Assembly (NCBI GenBank): GCA_001414485.1
Contig: LLEY01000035.1
Location: 62,001-126,000, forward strand
Direction: 5' to 3'
Length of the DNA stretch: 64,000 bases
DNA from: Calycina herbarum
Lineage: Eukaryota > Ascomycota > Leotiomycetes > Helotiales > Pezizellaceae
The position numbers and the translations under genes are program-made. The notes beneath the pieces are model-generated. The model was not told the DNA's origin. It did no database searches and was given only the letters and a program-made list of their open reading frames with translations. Shown in pieces: positions 61,091 to 64,000 of the stretch. The first letter of the stretch is position 1; every line of letters starts with the position of its first letter.

Positions 61091-62608
61091 CTAAGAATCG
61101 AAGATAGTACCCTGCCCCGGCACCTCCCCCCTTAAAAGAAACGCATCCATAGCCCTCGTAGTCTTGCCAAAAGTCTGATAACTAGTATGCCCCCCTCCCT
61201 CCCTCAAAATCAACACCGAACTTGGAATCTGAATCTTCAGCGCATTAGCCGACGAAATCGGAGTCGAGGGATCCCAAAACGAGTTCACCAGTAGTATAGG
61301 CGGTAATTGAGCAACCTTCTTAGGATCCATCGCATGAGAATTTCCTGTCCAAGCACTCGGCCATCCAATACACGAAGATTGAATCTGATAAAATTGCGAG
61401 TTTCCTCTGCTGTGGGGAGAAAGGATAGAAGTCATCTGGCGTTTCAGAGCGAGGTCGATGTAGGATTTTGAAGTTATGGCCCAGTCTTTGCAACCTATGC
61501 CTAGGAATGAGAAATCTGAGTGGGTGGGTGTAGTTCTGATAGCGCGAGAGAGGAGCGTCGCATTTCCTTGTGCTGCTTGTGCGATGGCTCCGGAGAGTGC
61601 GGCCCATCCTGGAAAAATGAGGGAAGGAGCAAAACCCAAAAGTCCTTCTTGGACTTGGGCGAGGATTTCTTCGCCGGTGGCATCGCTTTTGCATGCTTCG
61701 TCGCCTTCGGAAGCGCAACCGGGAGCTGGTATCGGGGTGGTGTTTGCACTGCTGATGAGGTTGTCGAATATTCCTGCTACGTCTTGATTATTCAAGGCAC
61801 ATTCGCTGGTGGTGTTACACCATTGAAAGAATTTATTCAAAGTATTTTCATATCCGTCGTGGGACTCCATTGTAAGTTGCGCAGTATCGGATTGTGAGGG
61901 ATCCATAACACCATCAAGTACCATCCGTCCAACATTTCTAGGGAAAAGTCCTGCATAGGCGGAACCAAGTTGCGAACCATAAGATTGTCCAAAGAAATTC
62001 AATTTCTCCTCGCCCAATGCTTTTCGAACGAGATCTATATCCTTCGCCGCACTTTCCGTGTCCAAGAAATCGAAAACAGGACCGGTGAGGTTTTTACAAC
62101 TCTCCCCGAAGGCTTTATTATGAGCGACGAGGGTGTTGTATTCGTCTTCGTTTTTGGGTGTGCTTGAAACGCACTGATTCCAGATATCGGGATCGCATTT
62201 CAGAGCGTTACTGAGACCTGTTCCTCGTGGATCGAGTCCAATAATGTCGTACTGGGCAAGTAGTTCTGGACTCCAGAAAGAAACATTCAAGAATGCCTGG
62301 GCGAAGACTGCATCTGAGGCTGCACCTCCCGGACCTCCTGGGTTGTAGACGAGACTTCCACTCGGCGACGAGCTACTGGCTTTGAGACGAGCAAAGCCCA
62401 GATTGAACTTGTCGCCATGGGGCTTGTTGTGGTCCACGGGGGCTTGAATTTGTCCGCATTGCAAGTTTGGGGGATCGACTTCTTTGCAAGCTCCCCATGT
62501 AATATTTGAATTTGTTCTTGTTGGTGCGGTTGGGGCAGCAAGTGATTGAGAAGCGAGAGATAGGGTGGCTGAAAGTAACTGAAGCGAAACTTGAATGGAG
62601 AAAGGCAT
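61091..62608 (-). CDS. Secreted tripeptidyl-peptidase-like alpha/beta hydrolase (S33, TAP-like C-terminus)
   Basis: A single exon encodes 505 aa with a signal peptide (residues about 1-25, LLSATLSLASQSLAAPTAP). NPGGPGGAASD is the oxyanion-hole region and DIIGLDPRGTGLS the next conserved block. FFGQSYGSQLGSAYAGLFP holds the nucleophile Ser (G-Q-S-Y-G). DPSTP near 445 supplies the Asp, and EGGGHTSY near 470 the His. This is the S33 family, with the TAP C-terminal domain that removes short peptides from N-termini. There are several N-glycosylation sites (NVS, NLT, NTT, NAT) and even Cys spacing, as expected for an extracellular enzyme. It is intact and of usual length. Confidence 0.9.
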   Translation of the reverse strand: MPFSIQVSLQLLSATLSLASQSLAAPTAPTRTNSNITWGACKEVDPPNLQCGQIQAPVDHNKPHGDKFNLGFARLKASSSSPSGSLVYNPGGPGGAASDAVFAQAFLNVSFWSPELLAQYDIIGLDPRGTGLSNALKCDPDIWNQCVSSTPKNEDEYNTLVAHNKAFGESCKNLTGPVFDFLDTESAAKDIDLVRKALGEEKLNFFGQSYGSQLGSAYAGLFPRNVGRMVLDGVMDPSQSDTAQLTMESHDGYENTLNKFFQWCNTTSECALNNQDVAGIFDNLISSANTTPIPAPGCASEGDEACKSDATGEEILAQVQEGLLGFAPSLIFPGWAALSGAIAQAAQGNATLLSRAIRTTPTHSDFSFLGIGCKDWAITSKSYIDLALKRQMTSILSPHSRGNSQFYQIQSSCIGWPSAWTGNSHAMDPKKVAQLPPILLVNSFWDPSTPISSANALKIQIPSSVLILREGGGHTSYQTFGKTTRAMDAFLLRGEVPGQGTIFDS

Positions 62609-63303
62609 CTCGAAGAAGAAGTATGAAGAGGATTAACCAAGGGAAAATATGAAAGAACAAGTGGATTGTCTATGGAAGACCTGAGATGAGGGTCCATTAT
62701 TGCACTCATCAACAGTATATATACTTCAACATCATTATACGCTAACCAAACCAATTATAGAACCAAGAAGAAATTGCCAGTCCTACAAATCATTGCCACA
62801 TTAAACGACTGTAGATCGCACTTGGACCACATGTTAACTGTGATATACGAGAGCAAAAATCCAAAGCTTACTTACTTCATAACCAGTTCCGATCCTTTGG
62901 TACTCCACAGACTCATTTCAACTGCTTATTAAGAAGCGAATTGGCCAACCACACATCTCCCATTCCGTCGGAAAACTGAGCCTCGCCCGAGCCGCAATAC
63001 AACTCGTCCTCAGGAACGGTATTAGGAATAGCTTTTCACAATACCCCTCATGACAGTTGCCAGCTCAGCAGAATCTGACGGGCTTGCGCCTTCCCAGAAC
63101 ACGCATTTGAAATTGGTGATGTCTAGTCATAGGCGAAACGACCAACAAATATGAATAAAGTGAAAAATAAGATTGCAGAACAAATTTCGTATGAGAATGT
63201 GAAGATTGGATAAATAGTAACAAGCTTGTGGAATATCAGAATGCTCGCGAGGAATATGAATGGGCTCGCGCTCGGCAACATCAAAGGCTTTGATGCGCCA
63301 CTG
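62609..63303. other. Promoter of the secreted peptidase and spacer
   Basis: A TATATATAC box at 62,717-62,725 sits about 110 bp before the peptidase ATG on the minus strand. The rest shows no supported gene. Confidence 0.4.
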
Positions 63304-63798
63304 CTACTTGGAAGAAATACAGGGAAAAGTCATCCTTTTCCCAATTGTTATAAAAACAGAAGCGAAACGGAAGTGTGATTGACTTTCTTCGAGGGCCACG
63401 TAACTGCGAGTCCAAACTTTCGCGTTTTTGAAGGATTCACGCAGTAGGCTTCGTTTCCTTGAGACTCTCTGATTCCATTTGATTGGCATGGATTCTTCGC
63501 TGAAGATTACATGAGCACAAATGCCGACATCCTCAATCTTTTCAAAAAGGCGATGAGATTGCTGATATACATAGCTGATAGGACAAATGGCAACGAACCA
63601 CAACGTGGGAATTACCAAAAACTGGCCACTCAGCGACAGGGCTTTTTGAGAACTTGGACTAGCCGCTCGAGAGTTGGATATGGTTCTAACATTGGTAGTT
63701 CGACTTCTCACCGGGATCACAGCAGAAGACGCTGTTGGGTTTCTCAGACTGAGACCTTTGTGCTTGGAAACGAAATATTTGCAGATGCGTGCCATCAT
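63304..63798 (-). CDS. Hypothetical small protein with one hydrophobic segment
   Basis: An open frame of 164 aa (start MMARICKYFVSKHKGLSLRN) has an Arg/Ser-rich N-terminus that could be a mitochondrial targeting sequence. A single hydrophobic stretch (FLVIPTLWFVAICPISYVYQ, about residues 60-79) is followed by a charged C-terminal part (RVSRKRSLLRESFKNAKVW). I do not recognise a family. It may have another exon, as GT/AG sites exist near the end. Bases 63,799-64,000 hold its upstream region. Confidence 0.5.
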   Translation of the reverse strand: MMARICKYFVSKHKGLSLRNPTASSAVIPVRSRTTNVRTISNSRAASPSSQKALSLSGQFLVIPTLWFVAICPISYVYQQSHRLFEKIEDVGICAHVIFSEESMPIKWNQRVSRKRSLLRESFKNAKVWTRSYVALEESQSHFRFASVFITIGKRMTFPCISSK

Positions 63799-64000
63799 GA
63801 TCGTGTCTCTGGGTATTTTTCAAATCAAAAGCGCCGAATAGTAACATTTTCCACTTCCGTTCCCAAACCCAAACCCCAACGCCATGTAAAAATTTCGCCT
63901 CGAATGCATCTCAAATATCTTCCTCCTTTGCCCCCGTGGTGTGCGATGCAATTTCTCTGCTTGCCAACGGAAGTGGATGGTAGAAGTAGAAAATTTCCAG

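Noticed and set aside
61320..61897. Overlapping frames on both strands inside the secreted peptidase gene
   Set aside because: They are shadows of a GC-rich intact coding sequence with complete catalytic motifs.

Overview
The window reads as nuclear DNA of a filamentous ascomycete (Pezizomycotina). The evidence is short introns of about 45-150 nt with GTAAGT/GTATGT-type donors and CTAAC-like branch sites, the host families present (HET domain, F-box, NmrA, DUF6594-like, fungal NLR-type N-terminal domains, secreted tripeptidyl-peptidase-like hydrolase), and heavy CpA-to-TpA mutation of repeats, the mark of repeat-induced point mutation (RIP). A Leotiomycete such as a Sclerotiniaceae species is my guess, not shown. 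Left gene-bearing arm (1-19 kb): a degenerate ACTC-rich repeat, a small secreted Cys-rich protein gene, an F-box protein with at least six exons, a HET-domain pseudogene, a coiled-coil protein, a small membrane protein with a TAG, an NmrA-like protein, a 154-aa unknown, an HSL-type hydrolase, a two-exon membrane protein, and a second small secreted Cys-rich gene. 

Centre (19,248-48,521): one nested transposon block. The outer shell is a Tc1/mariner element with 27-nt terminal inverted repeats and a TA duplication. Inside its transposase lies a Ty3/gypsy element (E1, 19,660-47,612, duplication CTCTA). E1 contains E2 (23,964-38,089, ACTAA) and E4 (39,006-45,731, CTAAG). E2 contains E3 in reverse orientation (24,459-31,234, C[T/C]ATG) and a 183-bp TG...CA solo-LTR-like insert (CTAAC). 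The paired LTRs have equal lengths (463, 461, 464 and 434 nt). Gag, protease, RT, RNase H, integrase and chromodomain remnants are riddled with TAA/TAG. Every element also keeps an antisense reading frame between pol and its 3' LTR. 

Right arm (48.5-64 kb): two more members of the same secreted Cys-rich family. The first had its last exon cut by the mariner, and its original 3' end now lies about 29 kb away at 19,175-19,247. Then follow a six-exon pseudogene of a widespread fungal family with two TAG codons, a broken DUF6594-like membrane protein gene, two convergent genes pairing NLR-type N-termini with retropepsin-like C-termini, a TCCGAGT minisatellite beside a MITE-like inverted repeat, a secreted TAP-like serine peptidase and a small hypothetical gene. 

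The main result is a four-member secreted Cys-rich gene family sharing a four-exon, all-phase-0 structure. Three members formed a tandem array, now split by the nested transposons. Around the block several host genes carry stop codons explained by single CpA-to-TpA changes.
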